Part shown: piece after piece, positions 1-11,295 of the stretch
Position numbering within the stretch: the stretch's first letter is position 1
How the letters are laid out: each line of letters starts with the position of its first letter
Made by a program: the position numbers and the translations under genes
The notes under the pieces: generated by a model
What the model was told of the DNA's origin: nothing
Databases searched by the model: none
What the model saw: only the letters and a program-made list of their open reading frames with translations
Source: Deroplatys truncata
Lineage: Eukaryota; Arthropoda; Insecta; Mantodea; Mantidae
Reading direction: 5' to 3'
NCBI GenBank assembly: GCA_030765065.1
Contig: CM060988.1
Coordinates: 194,864,565 to 194,928,564, forward strand
DNA: 64,000 nt

Positions 1-423
1 TTTCTGGCATGTAACTTTTATGCCGATAATCTTTTTTACTGCAGTTTTAAAATTATTCAAATTTAGGCAGTCTTTTCTCTTCCAGCAAAAGGCTAACGCT
101 CGGAAACAAGTAGCAGGGTTGCTGAAATGCTTTATGTGGTGGTGGTGGTGGCAGCGGCGGCAGCAGCTTCGGCTTAAAAATCTAAACATCATTATTAAAA
201 CTTAATCTGAGGTGCAGTTTTACTCCGTTCCATTCTTACTATACTCCAGTTTGAGTTCTAGTACAAAGGGGCTCGTATTGTTTCGAGAGCCTGCAAGCCT
301 TGTGGAGAGGCTGTTGACAGAGTAATCCCTAGATTTCTAGCGATAAGCAACTGCTTTTCTCAACATCTTTGAGGTAACTGCGGCATGCATTCTATTCTTT
401 AGGCAACTGTTTTTTAAACATGA
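1..423. other. AT-rich stretch without a recognised gene
   Basis: No coding or repeat signature is visible apart from an imperfect GGT/GGC/AGC triplet run at about 136-167. The short ORF across it (20-205) has a tryptophan run made by that triplet repeat and is not protein-like. Confidence 0.6.
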
Positions 424-552
424 AAACTTCTGTGTTATATTCACACGACTTTCTCTAAATACTATCCTTTATTTGATCTTTTTCTACAAACTATTCTTAA
501 AAAGCTTATTCTTCTATTTTCTCCGTGTTAATCGACATAAAAGTTTGCACTG
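424..552 (+). mobile_element. Divergent 5' fragment of the HINE-like family
   Basis: The order of short blocks matches the 5' end of the HINE-like repeat described at 60377-61236: a TGTGTTA-type start, ACGACTTTCTCTA, a run ending in TTATTC, then a TTAATCGA block. No middle or 3' part follows. The copy is old and 3'-truncated. Confidence 0.45.
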
Positions 553-861
553 AAGTTACATACGTGTTTGAAGAGAATTGGTCGACTCATTCCAATTTTG
601 AAGAGTAATTTAACCTCCACCACAAGTTTGCCATTTTAAGAGAACCGCTGCACGTGCACAATTAAACTTGTTTATGAAAATGCCCATATTGGCTCATTTT
701 ACACTGTAAGGGTGGTTTCCATTAACAGCCTCCTAAAATATTACCATGTTTCTAAAACATCCATAAATTTTGCTGTACAACAACACTACAAATTCAACGA
801 TATGCATAGGAAGGATTTCCAACTGGAAATTAACAAGACAAGACTCGAGTCATAAATAGCA

Positions 862-1913
862 CAAGAATGTGCCAAAAGACTCCGAACCGCCTGCGCGGTG
901 TTTTTCCTCTCCGCGTCCTCGGCGCTCGTTGCCGTCTGCCGCTATCATAGAAAGGCGCGGATGAAAACATATAACATTTTTAAAACTACTTTTAAAGGCT
1001 TTACTTAACAACATTACGAAAGGAGATGCTGAAACTAGCCACCGTCGCTGTCCATACATTTTTGGCACCTCTTTACGAAACTATCTATCACTCGCCGTAG
1101 TTCACGTTGAGAAATTTCCTGGCGGATATTTTGTTTTAATTCTTCCAGGGTGTGTGGGTTTGTCTTGTACACTTTATGTTTAAAGTTACCCCGGAGGGGT
1201 ATTTTATGAACAATAATATCGGCTGCGCGGTGTTTTTCCACTGGGCGTGTGGAAATATGATAAAAACATGATAACACACTGCTGCTATAAACAAAGTCAC
1301 GCTGTTGTGGTTTTGCTGGGCAGTGTGAAGTGCAGTTTTGAGTTGACGGTTATGTGATGTAGTTCAGTTATTACGAGTTATTTGTTATTTTGTCCTGTAC
1401 TTAGTCACAAAGTATATTATGGCTCAGTATGTTTTCTACTGCACAGCGTGTGTTTATTTATGTTTCGTATGTGTTAACTCGGTCAGCTCGCCAAGTGAAA
1501 GTAAGATTTGCAGAAAGATGTCCAAGTGTAAAAGTTCCAGGCCGTACACCAATCCATGAACTTTACAGTAAATTTCAGGCCACAGGAAGTGTTCAGGCTA
1601 AGAAATCTAACAGACGGCGTTCGGTTCTTAAAGAAGAAACATTAGACATCGGTCATCGTTTGGAAAATTTCCCCCAAAAATTCCATGATGGATAGTTTCC
1701 TAAAGAGGTGCCAAAAATGTATGGACAACGACGGTGGCCAATTTCAGCATTTCCCTTCATAAAGTTGGTAAGTAAATCCTTTAAAAGTAGTTTTAAAAAT
1801 GTTGTATTGTTTCGTCCGCGCCTTTCTATGATAGCAGCAGACGGCAACGAGTGCCGAGGACGCGGACAGGAAAAATACCGCGCAGGCGTTTCGAAGTCTT
1901 TTGGCTCATTCTG
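862..1913 (+). mobile_element. Chimeric Tc1/mariner-derived element, copy 1
   Basis: Non-autonomous element of about 1.05 kb. Its right end reads GGCTCATTCTG followed by TA, and its left end holds the complement, GCCAAAAGACTCCGAACC. The left arm (about 870-1190) carries, on the minus strand, the C-terminal part of a DUF4817-type transposase (a KVYKTNPHTLEELK motif, then CQKCMDSDGG). A segment resembling the parent's own 5' end follows, then the plus-strand N-terminal helix-turn-helix (1429-1695), joined directly to a second, plus-strand copy of the C-terminal tail and right end (1684-1913). The catalytic core is absent. The same arrangement and HTH-to-tail junction recur at 32052-33084 and 45838-46856. 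Confidence 0.85.
1429..1695 (+). pseudogene. N-terminal HTH fragment of a DUF4817-like transposase (chimera copy 1)
   Basis: An 88-residue frame keeps only the DNA-binding end of a Tc1/mariner-superfamily transposase: FSTAQRVFIYVSYVLTRSA, then VRFAERCPSVKVPGRTPIHE and GSVQAKKSNRRRSV. The family normally starts ATG-GCT-CAG-TAT-ATG. Here that upstream ATG (1419) is out of frame because two bases are missing, so 1429 is the first in-frame methionine. The frame ends at the deletion junction (QKFHDG then stop). Such a fragment might bind element ends but cannot transpose. Expression is unknown. Confidence 0.75.
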
Positions 1914-1915
1914 TA

Positions 1916-2485
1916 TTATCTGCAATAATCTCACAACACGGCGTTCTGATCTTATTGATATATTTACGAGTGAGAAAGTTGCGAGATAACAAACATATCT
2001 AAACTAGTGCGATTTATTTGGACTAAAATACATACAATAAATGCTATTAATATCATACAAAGCAACAAACCAAACAAAATCGCGGGAGTGAGAAAGAGCG
2101 AAAATTAAGAGCATAGCTAAACTCAAACGTATGAAAAGCTATGAGAAGCATCTGAGGTCTATAGAAGCATATGTAGTTAAATGAAAGGCTTCTCAAACTT
2201 GGCGATAAAGCAATAAAACATCCATCAAGGTACAGTCTTTAAGCAGAAATGCGAGTGGCCATAACTACATCTTCTGGAAATGTCTATAAACTAAAAACTG
2301 TCAACAATAAAATTATAAAGACAAATTAGTATCGATACATTTGTATTGAAGATTGGTTAAATTTAACGTTTCCTCCCGCTTTATTGGTAGAAAGTGATAT
2401 GAGTAATTAATACAAATAGTCATTCCCCGATGTAATGCACTAGATTTTACCATGGCCAGCTAAACAAATGGTTGATACATTTAAG
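1916..2485. other. No gene seen
   Basis: Unique-looking AT-rich sequence. No ORF of note, no tRNA-like boxes and no repeat shared with the rest of the window. Confidence 0.55.
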
Positions 2486-2489
2486 TTAT

Positions 2490-2756
2490 TAGTCGGCCAC
2501 GATATGAATGCGCTTGAAGGGCGCCACTGTTTTGTTGAAAATCAAGGCTAAGGGATCAGAAGGAAGCGAAAAGGCAAACACGGAAATATACAATCGCACA
2601 ATGGAAACAATAGATGAGCAACTCTCAGCCTCAATAGTAAATGCAATTAAGACCTGAGGATGTTTTCTTTACCCGACTGTCCTTCCCATTTCCTGCCCAC
2701 TTGTTTCGTAACCATTTAGTCCTTCCCATCACATGTATTTATATCGTGGCCGACTA
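2490..2756. mobile_element. Small palindromic-ended MITE (TAGTCGGCC ends)
   Basis: Perfect 16-bp terminal inverted repeats, TAGTCGGCCACGATAT at 2490-2505 and its complement at 2741-2756, extend imperfectly inward for about five more bases. The immediate flanks are both TTAT (2486-2489 and 2757-2760), a candidate 4-bp target duplication. The 267-bp interior has no coding capacity. This is the layout of a MITE. The superfamily is not decided by the ends I can see; TTA or TA duplications are alternative readings. Confidence 0.75.
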
Positions 2757-2760
2757 TTAT

Positions 2761-4636
2761 AGCAGAAACGATTGTAGTGAAATTACGCTAAGACGATATA
2801 TAGTCTAGAATAGCGAGAAAATGAACATTGTCGTAACTATGAAAATAATTGAAAACTAAAAAGTTTCACCTTTTGCTATTTTTCACCCATGACTTTTTAA
2901 ACATCTGAAGGACTATTTATGTATCATGTGACCAACCCGAAATAGAAATGTTTTAATTTTGGACCAATATATCAATTTTACGTTTTCATTTTATCACCTC
3001 GACATGTAATTTCATTTTTCTTAGCGTCGCGACTGTTAACATACGTAATCATCACACGAGAGGCTATGAATTTATCTGGTGAAAATCGTAACCTCGAATG
3101 GGTTTTATTAAGACTATTTCATGAATAAAATCTAACGATGATATAAAATAATTACTTTCTAAACTCAGATCATTATTGTGTCAGCCTAGCTTATACGGCA
3201 TACCTGCTAAATGAACAAACAATTGACTGTTATGGAATATTAAAAAAATGCTACCCAACAGTAAGAACAAGACAATCAACTTAAAAATTATAATGCTACA
3301 ACCAGAACATAGTAAAAACATTTTTTCAAGAAAATAATTATTCCAAAATTGGCAATACTTTTAGTGTGCTTAGATTAAAAACAGAATTAAGTGACATGTA
3401 TTAATCACTGCATACTGATACTATTACGGTTCAGTAACGAGCCTAAATTTTATCCAATAAAATAGCATCCTTGCAAGCATACAATTAAAATAAATAACCG
3501 GCATGGCTAAACATTATTGGTTAATATCAAATACGCGGCGTATGAATACAATAATCTCGTTTAACGTTTTAATTACGACCTTTAACTGTTGGGGTGTTAG
3601 TTAAAACTAAAATGTTGAGTTTATTTTCGGGATATTTGAGGAGCTGTTTTAATGGATAAGTTGACTTATGTCTTGACTTTCATAAGTTTCTTCGTCAAAT
3701 ATTAAAATTAAACCACCTCCAGCTCTGGACTACCTATATTAAGATAGATTCTGAAGCTCTAGTTATTATTACTACAAATATGGTGAATCAAACTTCAACA
3801 ATTCCTGAAGTAATGGAAGCCTATCCGTATTGATCGATTATTTTTGTTTAAGGGCGCTCAAATACAAGGTCATTAGCACCCTTAGAAAAACATGTGGCAA
3901 AGGCCGGAGATAAAGGTCAATACAAAAAGAAATTCAGCTGCAAGTCCATAACGAAATGTACATTTACATTTCAGAGCGTGTTTTTATACACAGCTTGGAC
4001 CCGAAAGGCTCCAATATCCACTGTGGTTTTATATTAACGACTTTGCGGCTGGTGTTATTTTCAAAACTTTGAAGATGCCTGACTTGATTCGAAGTCCTGA
4101 AATCTTGTCAGTTCTGTACATCAAACACCAAAAGTCTATATGTTGCCTTCAAGAAACTCAAAACACTGTACAGGGTAAACCAGGCCACCCGTAAGACATT
4201 TGTGAAAATAAGGCATTAAAATTTCATAACGAGAGGACATGTGAACCTTCACTTGAGCTTGATTTCATCAGTTAAAACCGCAAGTGGGATCAGTGACGGA
4301 TCACTTTAAAAAATCAAATGGGACTGGGGATCAAATAGGGTAGATAGATCTCAAAACAAACAACTTTGGTAGGAAACGTTTTTATTAATTCACACTCTTT
4401 CAAGCAGAAACGCATGCGGAAAGACAGCGACCTAAAACCTAAAATTAAAATTAATGTTGGCAAAGGAAACTCAGTACACAAATATAACAGTGACAATCGA
4501 GTGTTTTGGTTTCTTGATTTTTGCCACTAATAAAGCAAGTATAAAAATTAATAGGGATTACAAACACCTCACTTCTACTACAATAATTAGTAGTGATGGT
4601 TTTGATATGTTGATGGTACTGAGCTGCGAGCGTATG
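2761..4636. other. No gene seen
   Basis: About 1.9 kb of AT-rich sequence without a frame that looks protein-like and without a copy of the window's other repeats. Probably intergenic or intronic. Confidence 0.55.
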
Positions 4637-4638
4637 TA

Positions 4639-5546
4639 CGGACTGAGACAAAAGACTCCGAACCGCCTGCGCGGTATTTTACCTGTCCACGTCCTCGGCG
4701 CTCGTTGCCGTCTGCCGCTATCATAGAAAGCCGCGGATGAAACCATACAACATTTTTAAAACTACTTTTAAAGGTTTTGCTTACCAACTTTACGAAAGAG
4801 ACGCTGAAACTGGCCACCGTCGTGGTCCATACATTCTTGGCACCTCCTTAGGAAACTATTCATCACTCGCCGTAGTTCACGTTGAGAAATTTCCTGGCGG
4901 ATATTTTGTTCTTCCAGGGTGTGTGGGTTTGTCTTATACATTTTATGTTTTAAGTTACCCCGGAGGGGTATTTTATGAACAATATTACCGGCTGCGCGGT
5001 GTTTTTCCACTGGGCGTGTGGAAATATGATAAAAACATGATAACACACTGCTGCTATAAACAAAGTCACGCTGTTGTGGTTTTGCTGGGCAGTGTGAAGT
5101 GCAGTTTTGAGTTGACGGCGATGTGATGTAGTTGTTATTACAAGTTATTTATTATTTTGTCCTGTACTTAGTCACAAAGTATATTATGGCTCAGTATATG
5201 TTTTCTACTGCACAGCATGTATTTATTTGTGTTTCGTATGTGTTAACTCGGTCAGCTCGCCAAGTGAAAGTAAGATTTGCAGAAAGATTTCCAGGTGTAA
5301 AAGTTTCAGGCCGTACACCAATCCATGAACTTTACAGTAAATTTCAGGCCACAGGAAGTGTTCAGGCTAAGAAATCTAACAGACGGCGTTCGGTTCTTAC
5401 CGAAGAAACATTAGACGACAGCCGTAATGATGGATAGTTTACTAAAGAGGTGCCAAAAATGTATAGACAACGACGGTGGCCAGTTTCCGAGGACGTGGAA
5501 AAGGAGAACACCGCGCAGGCGGTTCGGAGTCTTTTGGCTCACCCTG
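4639..5546 (+). mobile_element. Chimeric Tc1/mariner-derived element, copy 2
   Basis: Same architecture as 862-1913, flanked by TA on both sides (4637-4638, 5547-5548). The right end reads GGAGTCTTTTGGCTCACCCTG. The left arm contains the minus-strand C-terminal fragment (4768-5046; KTNPHTLEE, with the following LKQ missing). The internal segment at about 4985-5035 resembles the element's own subterminal sequence (GGCTGCGCGGTGTTTTTCC). This copy has a further deletion at the HTH-to-tail junction and a shortened right arm. Confidence 0.88.
5186..5437 (+). pseudogene. N-terminal HTH fragment of a DUF4817-like transposase (chimera copy 2)
   Basis: The best-preserved HTH fragment in the window. 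It starts at the family's usual MAQYMFSTAQ and reads through VLTRSARQVKVRFAERFPGV and GRTPIHELYSKFQATGSVQA to EETLD, where a deletion adds a few unrelated residues and a stop. The DDE catalytic domain is absent, so it is not a working transposase. The in-frame extension upstream to 5132 has no family support. Confidence 0.75.
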
Positions 5547-5548
5547 TA

Positions 5549-6473
5549 GTACGTCGTACTCGTCAGACGTCTTCTCGTGTATACGCAACTGGACAACTGC
5601 AGTCTACAAAAACAGACACATGCCTTTCTCTTTGAAAGATTATAATTGTTAACCATAAAAGATGACCTTGACCCCACTCCCACTTGATATTTGAAGTGAT
5701 ACGCCACTGGCCACACTTCCGGTTATAACTGATTTGATGATATCGAACTCTAATGGAAGCTCACGTGTGCTTTAGTTACAAATCAGCGCTTTGGTCTCGA
5801 AAAGTTTATGTATTTTCCGAAATAAATGGGGTGGTGTGGTTGACCCTGAATAACTAATTTTAGCGCCGCGCTGTGGCTAATGGCTGGACTGCAAGTTGTA
5901 ATCCAGAAGCCGTATGCGACGCTTCTGCAGGTTTTCCCGGTCTCCCCTCATGACTACCGCCTCCACGGAGAGAGAACGCCTTCGAACGCGGAGATATGAT
6001 CTTCCTGAACTGCCCTGTGATGTAACAAAACACTGCTATGCTAGATTCATATTAATACTTAACCTCATAAGGCTCTCAAAAGATTCCAAAAATGGATTCT
6101 ATAAAGAAGCGTTTTATTGTATCAGCCACAAACTACGCAAATCCAAATGGCGTTAAGTGCATTAGGTTCGTGGACTGGGTTTGAAAGAGGGGATAAAAAG
6201 GCTACTTGCCAGGAATAATTTGTTGTTTTTCCTCTGTCAAATCTTTAAGAATGCAATCAGAACCAGTCCTTTGTTTCAGCACACGAACTCCGAAAGCAAG
6301 GCCACAGAGCGAAACAAAACCGCGGCCAGAATCCAGTCGGCGCTGTAAAGCAAATCTGGCAGAATCTCTTTCCAATATAGAATGTTATCCAAATTTCTGA
6401 AATGTCATGTGTAAGGAGTGTAATCTATTGAAGTTCCTCTCACTCTACCGTGTCTACCTTAAAGTTATAAAAA
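5549..6473. other. No gene seen
   Basis: Somewhat less AT-rich than its surroundings around 5860-6010. The frames here show no recognisable domain or splice-like arrangement. Confidence 0.5.
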
Positions 6474-7030
6474 TCCGATGTGGTTTGTGATATGACTTTC
6501 TCTGGCCTCTATCGTTGATTAATGGGTACATAAACTGTTCTTACTAAGGCTTATTTTTCTAACTACTACGTTTTAATCTAAACAAACCTTTGCAGAAATA
6601 GCTACATTACACATTTCGTTATAGATACAAAGAGAACAGCGATAGTCAAATGTTTAACAACTGGACGCTATATGCTGCCTTAAAATTCCATACTGTTTCC
6701 ATGACATCGCGAGAAACAACTGAATGTTGACCAAGAAATGAACAATTCGAACCATTAATAACGGATATCTCAGAAATAGCTTTTGCCACAAAAAACTTAT
6801 TTGAAATAAACCGTGTGTTTAAAGAGACTTACATTTTTTGGGTAGTACGCTTTCGTCTATAGCTTAGCATTTACCAGATAAGATTATACAAAGTTCCTTC
6901 CAAATGATGCGGACTTCGCAGAAAACTCAAGATGCACATTCTGTCGTATGAATATATTTTCGAAAAATGTTTCGTTTAAAGGGTAGTCGAGGTAGGGTGG
7001 ATTTCCTTGAAAATCTTCGTGTAGCATCTT
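6474..7030 (+). mobile_element. HINE-like repeat, B type, 3'-truncated
   Basis: Starts TCCGATGTGG. It carries the 5' subterminal block ACTTTCTCT and then the B-type body: CCTCTATCGTTGATTA, GCAGAAATAGCTACATTACA, ACTGGACGCTATATGCTG and TTTTCGTCTATAGCTTA. It stops after the block ending AAAATCTTCGTG, before the CA-repeat and 3' hairpin. Confidence 0.8.
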
Positions 7031-7661
7031 AAATTAAGAGGTTTTAGCGAAATATTTTCTACTAAAGAAAGAGCTGAATATTAAAATCCCATTTTCTTAC
7101 ATTTTTTACCCAGAAAATACTTTAATAATGTTCATCCCCAAATATCATACAAATTAGTGTTAATGCATTTCCTTTACAGGACCACCCGTTCGTTACCCAC
7201 ATACACAATAAAAATGCAGATATAGGTATACAAAACACTGTACATTTCACATTCAGACTTAATCTTGGGGCTTGAATAGAAGGTAACCATCACAAAAATG
7301 TACTGGAGAAAATTTTCAAAATACCGTTGTCTAAATAATAATAAAAAAGCCTGAGTTCAGTTATAAAAATACGTATATATAATTAAAATATTTAGTAAAA
7401 TTGCGGATATAAATATTCATTGGTATATTATAAAGATGCCCTGCAGTTCATGCAGTTAAAGTGTGGGAATTATTTGACATTGAAGCATAGAACATTCTTT
7501 TTTTGGAAAATATAAATAGGTGTTAAGAGGAAAAGGTGGAAGAAAGAGAAGTGAAGATTGTACACCGAGCCGAAGTTGAGGTGGCTTAAAACGCTTGTAC
7601 GAGCCGCCAATCATATCATTGTTTTGGCCATATTACGCCCTTTGTTTTGAAAACTGAACGT
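7031..7661. other. No gene seen
   Basis: AT-rich. The last ~100 bases could be the 5' end of the transposon whose pseudogene follows, but no terminal repeat is visible. Confidence 0.45.
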
Positions 7662-7761
7662 TTGCTGAGAAGTGCACTTTACTCAAACCACAGACTCTAT
7701 AGGACGGATATCAGTACGTCACCAACCTGAGGAATACCAGTTGTGTTTTACTGTAATCAAA

Positions 7762-8234
7762 ATGGAACCTTACAGCAACGGAAAGTATGCGGGCATGCAT
7801 TTCATGTATGAGAGGGTTCACGGCAATGAAAAAGAGGCTCCACCCTTGTACCAAAAAGCATATCCTGATAGAAGAAACCCCAAAAGTGGCACATTTAGAT
7901 CGAGCAGCGCTTCAGAGAACCGGAAATCTTCGTACTTGAGGGGAAGCAGGTAGGCCTTAGGTTGAGGATGTGGTGTTAGAAACAATACAACTCCCACCCG
8001 AATTGCCACATAAGCGCAAGTACTAAGCCGCAGAAGCGTATGGAGAATTTTACAAAGCAATTCAGTGCAACCTTACCACCTCCAACGAGTTCAATGTCTC
8101 GGTGATTCGGAGCGGCCTTTTGCCAGTGGATGCAACAGACTGCAGTCAACCCTCGTTTTGCAAGTGACATTTAATTTACAAACGGGGTTCACGCATGATG
8201 GTATTTACATTTTTTGATGTGAATTAATGGATAA
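7762..8234 (+). pseudogene. Degenerate DUF4817-type Tc1/mariner transposase, N-terminal part
   Basis: The ATG at 7762 starts MEPYSNGKYAGMHFMYERVH, followed by a Y-Q-K-A-Y-P-D-R-R-N-P segment. This is the insect DUF4817 DNA-binding pattern (a YSN-YADMHFVYG type start, then YP-RR-P). A large internal part is missing. At about 8110-8225 the pre-catalytic segment reappears across frameshifts: FCQWMQQTAVNPRFASDI, a stop, FTNG where the family has FTDE, and in another frame GFTHDGIYIF. The first catalytic aspartate therefore appears to be asparagine. The pseudogene is cut off at the SINE that starts at 8238. Confidence 0.7.
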
Positions 8235-8237
8235 TGG

Positions 8238-8494
8238 GAGTTTTATTTATGGACGTTCTTTAACTGCTATAGTTCTTAGCATCCCATTCTATAATGGGCG
8301 TGAAATACCGGTAATTTTGCTCAGAGGCCTCTTTATCAGGCTTGAGGTTCTTTTACGGGACCACCGGCTTTACTTCCCTTCCGAAGGAAGCCATGCAAAG
8401 GATTTTTACGCCCGAAAAAAATCCATCGCCCTCCGCCGGATTTGAACCCGCAACCTCGGGAACAGAGGTTAGCATGGTCACCACGGAGGACGAC
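8238..8494 (-). mobile_element. tRNA-derived SINE (Val-like head), minus orientation
   Basis: On the minus strand it begins with the head GTCGTCCTCCGTGGTG, then an A-box-like TGGTGACCATGCTAACC segment and a B box GGGTTCAAATCC. Its body has the paired AAGGAAG / GGTGGTCCCGT and CACGCCC blocks, and it ends at CCATAAATAAAAC. Seven copies in the window share this order. No clear target duplication is visible here. Confidence 0.85.
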
Positions 8495-8795
8495 TTTTTT
8501 TTTAGGTTAACACAGCAGCACATCAGCAATGTTTCTCGTTGAATGTGTGGTTAAAGGTGCTAAATGATCGTCTCATTGGGCCAAACATTCCCAAGAAAGC
8601 TAAATGGAGATACCTTCCGTTTTTCCGGCAGCATCTTCGAGGAGTGAGGATGTTCCCCCTGAGCAGTACATGGATGGTTGGAGCTGCTACTGTGAACACG
8701 ATATTTAACACGCAGAAATAGTACAAGATGGACAGTCGAGGCGAACATGTTATCTTGTCCTGTAAAATTGCTTGATATAAATTCTTCACATTTTT

Positions 8796-10042
8796 ACTTT
8801 CTCTACCATGTACCTGGTGGGTACAGAAGGTATTACATTCCACCCAAAAATTCGATACCAGACTTCATCGTAAATATACGTTTTGAGACTCCCTGAATAA
8901 GACCAATAAATCATTTTTAGAAAAAGGTCTATGCGTGTGTCTGTAAACAGTATAACTCAAAAACGGATAAACACCAAACTGGGTACTTTCAGTACTTTCC
9001 AAAGATGCGATATTTATTTTCTAACAAATGGCTAACGATTTTCATTAACATACCATATATTAAAGATATTTACATGGCAAATAAAACGCATATCTTGAAT
9101 TTTCTAGGAATAGCTTAAGTCCTCTTCATTCGAAAGGAGTTTTGTGCTAGGTGAGCAATGTTTGACGCAACCGCGGGACCGGCCGACAGCGCTGGCGGTG
9201 ACGGGAGTATAATTCCCCAAGTAGCACATACAGCCAATTTCTCATTACAGGAAATGCACGACATGTTTCAAGATAGTTATCATTAACATATGGCCCACTT
9301 GTTTCCCCGATTTAACACCCTACGATTTCTATCTCTGAGGGCCATTAAAAGAGAAAGTGTACAAAACAAATCCACACACTTTAGATGAACTTAAAACTAA
9401 CATTCGTCAAGAAATTGCAGCCATTTCTCAAAGGAACCTACAGTGTGTAATGAGCAATTTCTTAAACAGGTGTCAGAAATGCCTGAACAACGAAGGGAGG
9501 CAGTTCCAGCATTTTCTTGATTGATATACGTGAGTAATTTACTTTTAAGTGTTTGTGTTATGTATGTTAGAATTAACTTAGGCGACAAACCGTACTACAT
9601 TTACTGCGGACTTCCTACCCGCACCGCCGGCTGGACTCGCATCGCGAAACTGGTTGCATGAAGAATCGTTCACCCCGTATAATCTTGTATCCGTTAAAGG
9701 TTAAGTGATTGGTGAAAACTAAGAAAACACGCAATTTATATAAAATAGCTTTTTTGTGGCACCAGCCATTTCCGAGATATCCGTTAATAATTATTCGAAT
9801 TGTACAATATTTAGCTTTACTTTTAAAATCCTGTCGATTTCCAGTTGTTTGTCATGATGTGGAAAGAGCGTGGAATTTTAAGGCCAGTGTATAGTTTCCA
9901 TTGGACTGTCACTATTCCTTTTGTACTTAGAAATGTGTAATGCAGCAATTTCCGGAAAGGTTTATCTCGATTAAAATGAAGTTGACAGGAAAATAAACTT
10001 TCGTAAGAATGATTTGTATACCTACTAATAAAAGACAGAGCG
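8796..10042 (-). mobile_element. HINE-like repeat, minus, interrupted
   Basis: Minus-strand copy in two parts, 8796-9158 and about 9690-10042, separated by 9159-9689, which contains a transposase tail. The first part has the 3' end (ACTTTCTCTACC), the GTGTGTCTGTAAAC microsatellite remnant and the AACTCAAAAACGGATAAA block. The second has the GCCATTTCCGAGATATCCGTTA block. The 5' terminus at about 10042 is degraded. Confidence 0.7.
9290..9524 (+). pseudogene. C-terminal fragment of a DUF4817-type transposase
   Basis: From about 9312 the frame reads LTPYDFYL, a stop where the family has tryptophan, then GPLKEKVYKTNPHTLDELKT, NIRQEIAAISQRN and CQKCLNNEGRQFQHFLD with a natural stop at 9522. The DFYL motif contains the third catalytic acidic residue (D) of the triad. 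The sequence differs clearly from the tails inside the chimeric elements (KEKVY, AAIS, NNEGRQ), so it is a different family member. It lies inside a HINE copy (8796-10042). Confidence 0.75.
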
Positions 10043-10611
10043 CGGGAAAAAAATCATGTAAATGTAACACCTCAGGAATTCTATTTTTGTTTACACGGCT
10101 GGAGAATCGCAACAGAAAAAATTGTGCATGCTTGTCAACAATTCCGGAATGACCAGTAAGTAAGTGTTCCAAAGAATTTGAAACTCACAGCAAAAACGAA
10201 TACTTCCTTACCTTCAGTTGCAAGGACGACACTTTGAAACCTCATGTAACAATTAAAAATGTACAATAACTTTGAAATGTAGCAATAAGCCATGCGTGAA
10301 ATTTGTGCCAAATTAGGTTGAAAATTAACATTTACATTTCAAGTTAATTTAGTACTTATTCGGAAGATGTTTCCCCACACATTCCCAATTATCTTGCAAA
10401 TGGCCCGCTTGCGGATCCATTTTACTTAGACTATTTTTCTATATTTGCACGTACTTTCAATCCCATCCGCTTACGCTATCAATTACGATACACCCTGCAT
10501 TTTAAAGAGAACAAAATTGTTGACTCGTTCCCTCGCACTTTTAATTTCGCGAACTTCTGGTGTTAAAGACGAGCGAGTATTAAATTTGTATGCAAAGAGA
10601 GATTTCACAGC
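10043..10611. other. No gene seen
   Basis: AT-rich. The short frames (for example 10445-10714) run into a HINE 3' end and are not protein-like. Confidence 0.5.
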
Positions 10612-10818
10612 CTTTGAGCATGTACCAAGTTTGGTGTTTAACCAACTTGTTTCCGACTTATGCTTTTCACACACACACACCGGGTCTTTTTCTAAAAACG
10701 CTTCTTTTTTTTAGTTTAGGGGGTCTTAAAACATGCATTTTCGGTGAAATCTTGGTATCGCATCTTTGGGCGGTATACAATATTTCATCTTAACAACTAG
10801 TTACGCGGTAGACAAAGT
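10612..10818 (+). mobile_element. HINE-like repeat, 3' end only
   Basis: Carries ACCAAGTTTGGTGTTTA, a CACACACACACAC microsatellite, AAAACATGCATTTTCGGTGA and a decayed terminal hairpin and terminus (GGTAGACAAAGT then AA). The 5' two-thirds are missing. Confidence 0.75.
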
Positions 10819-11295
10819 AAAATGTTATACGTTCTACACAAATGTAATGCCATAATTAAATAACAGCTAGTATAGTACCAATCTGTCAGTTCCGTAACAC
10901 ATTTAAATGTTTATTTTGCAAAGCTTTCCTGGTAGTTAGTTTGCAGCCAATACCGAACATTTAATACATGCAGGTTCAATTCGTTTATGCATTCCAATAT
11001 TGCGAAGAGTAATGTGAGTGTCTTCTGTTCTGCTAATTAGTAACAATTAACAATGTATGTAGTTTATTGTACACATATTCAGGTTACAAATTACAGATTC
11101 TGTTACATTTATCATACTTCTATTTAATATGTAGACGCCTGGTACACTACTTTGTGTCGCAGAGCCAGTATCGCTCCCTGGCCTTCAGCACTGTTGTGCA
11201 ACATTTACTTCTCTTTGCTAAAGCCTCATTACAATTCATTTTATCTTGCTTCTCCTTCCTCTTCTTCTTTGACTTTCCTCATCCATCTTTCATTT
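10819..11295. other. No gene seen
   Basis: AT-rich, with pyrimidine bias rising towards 11295. The last part probably belongs to the 3' region of the LINE fragment on the minus strand. Confidence 0.45.
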
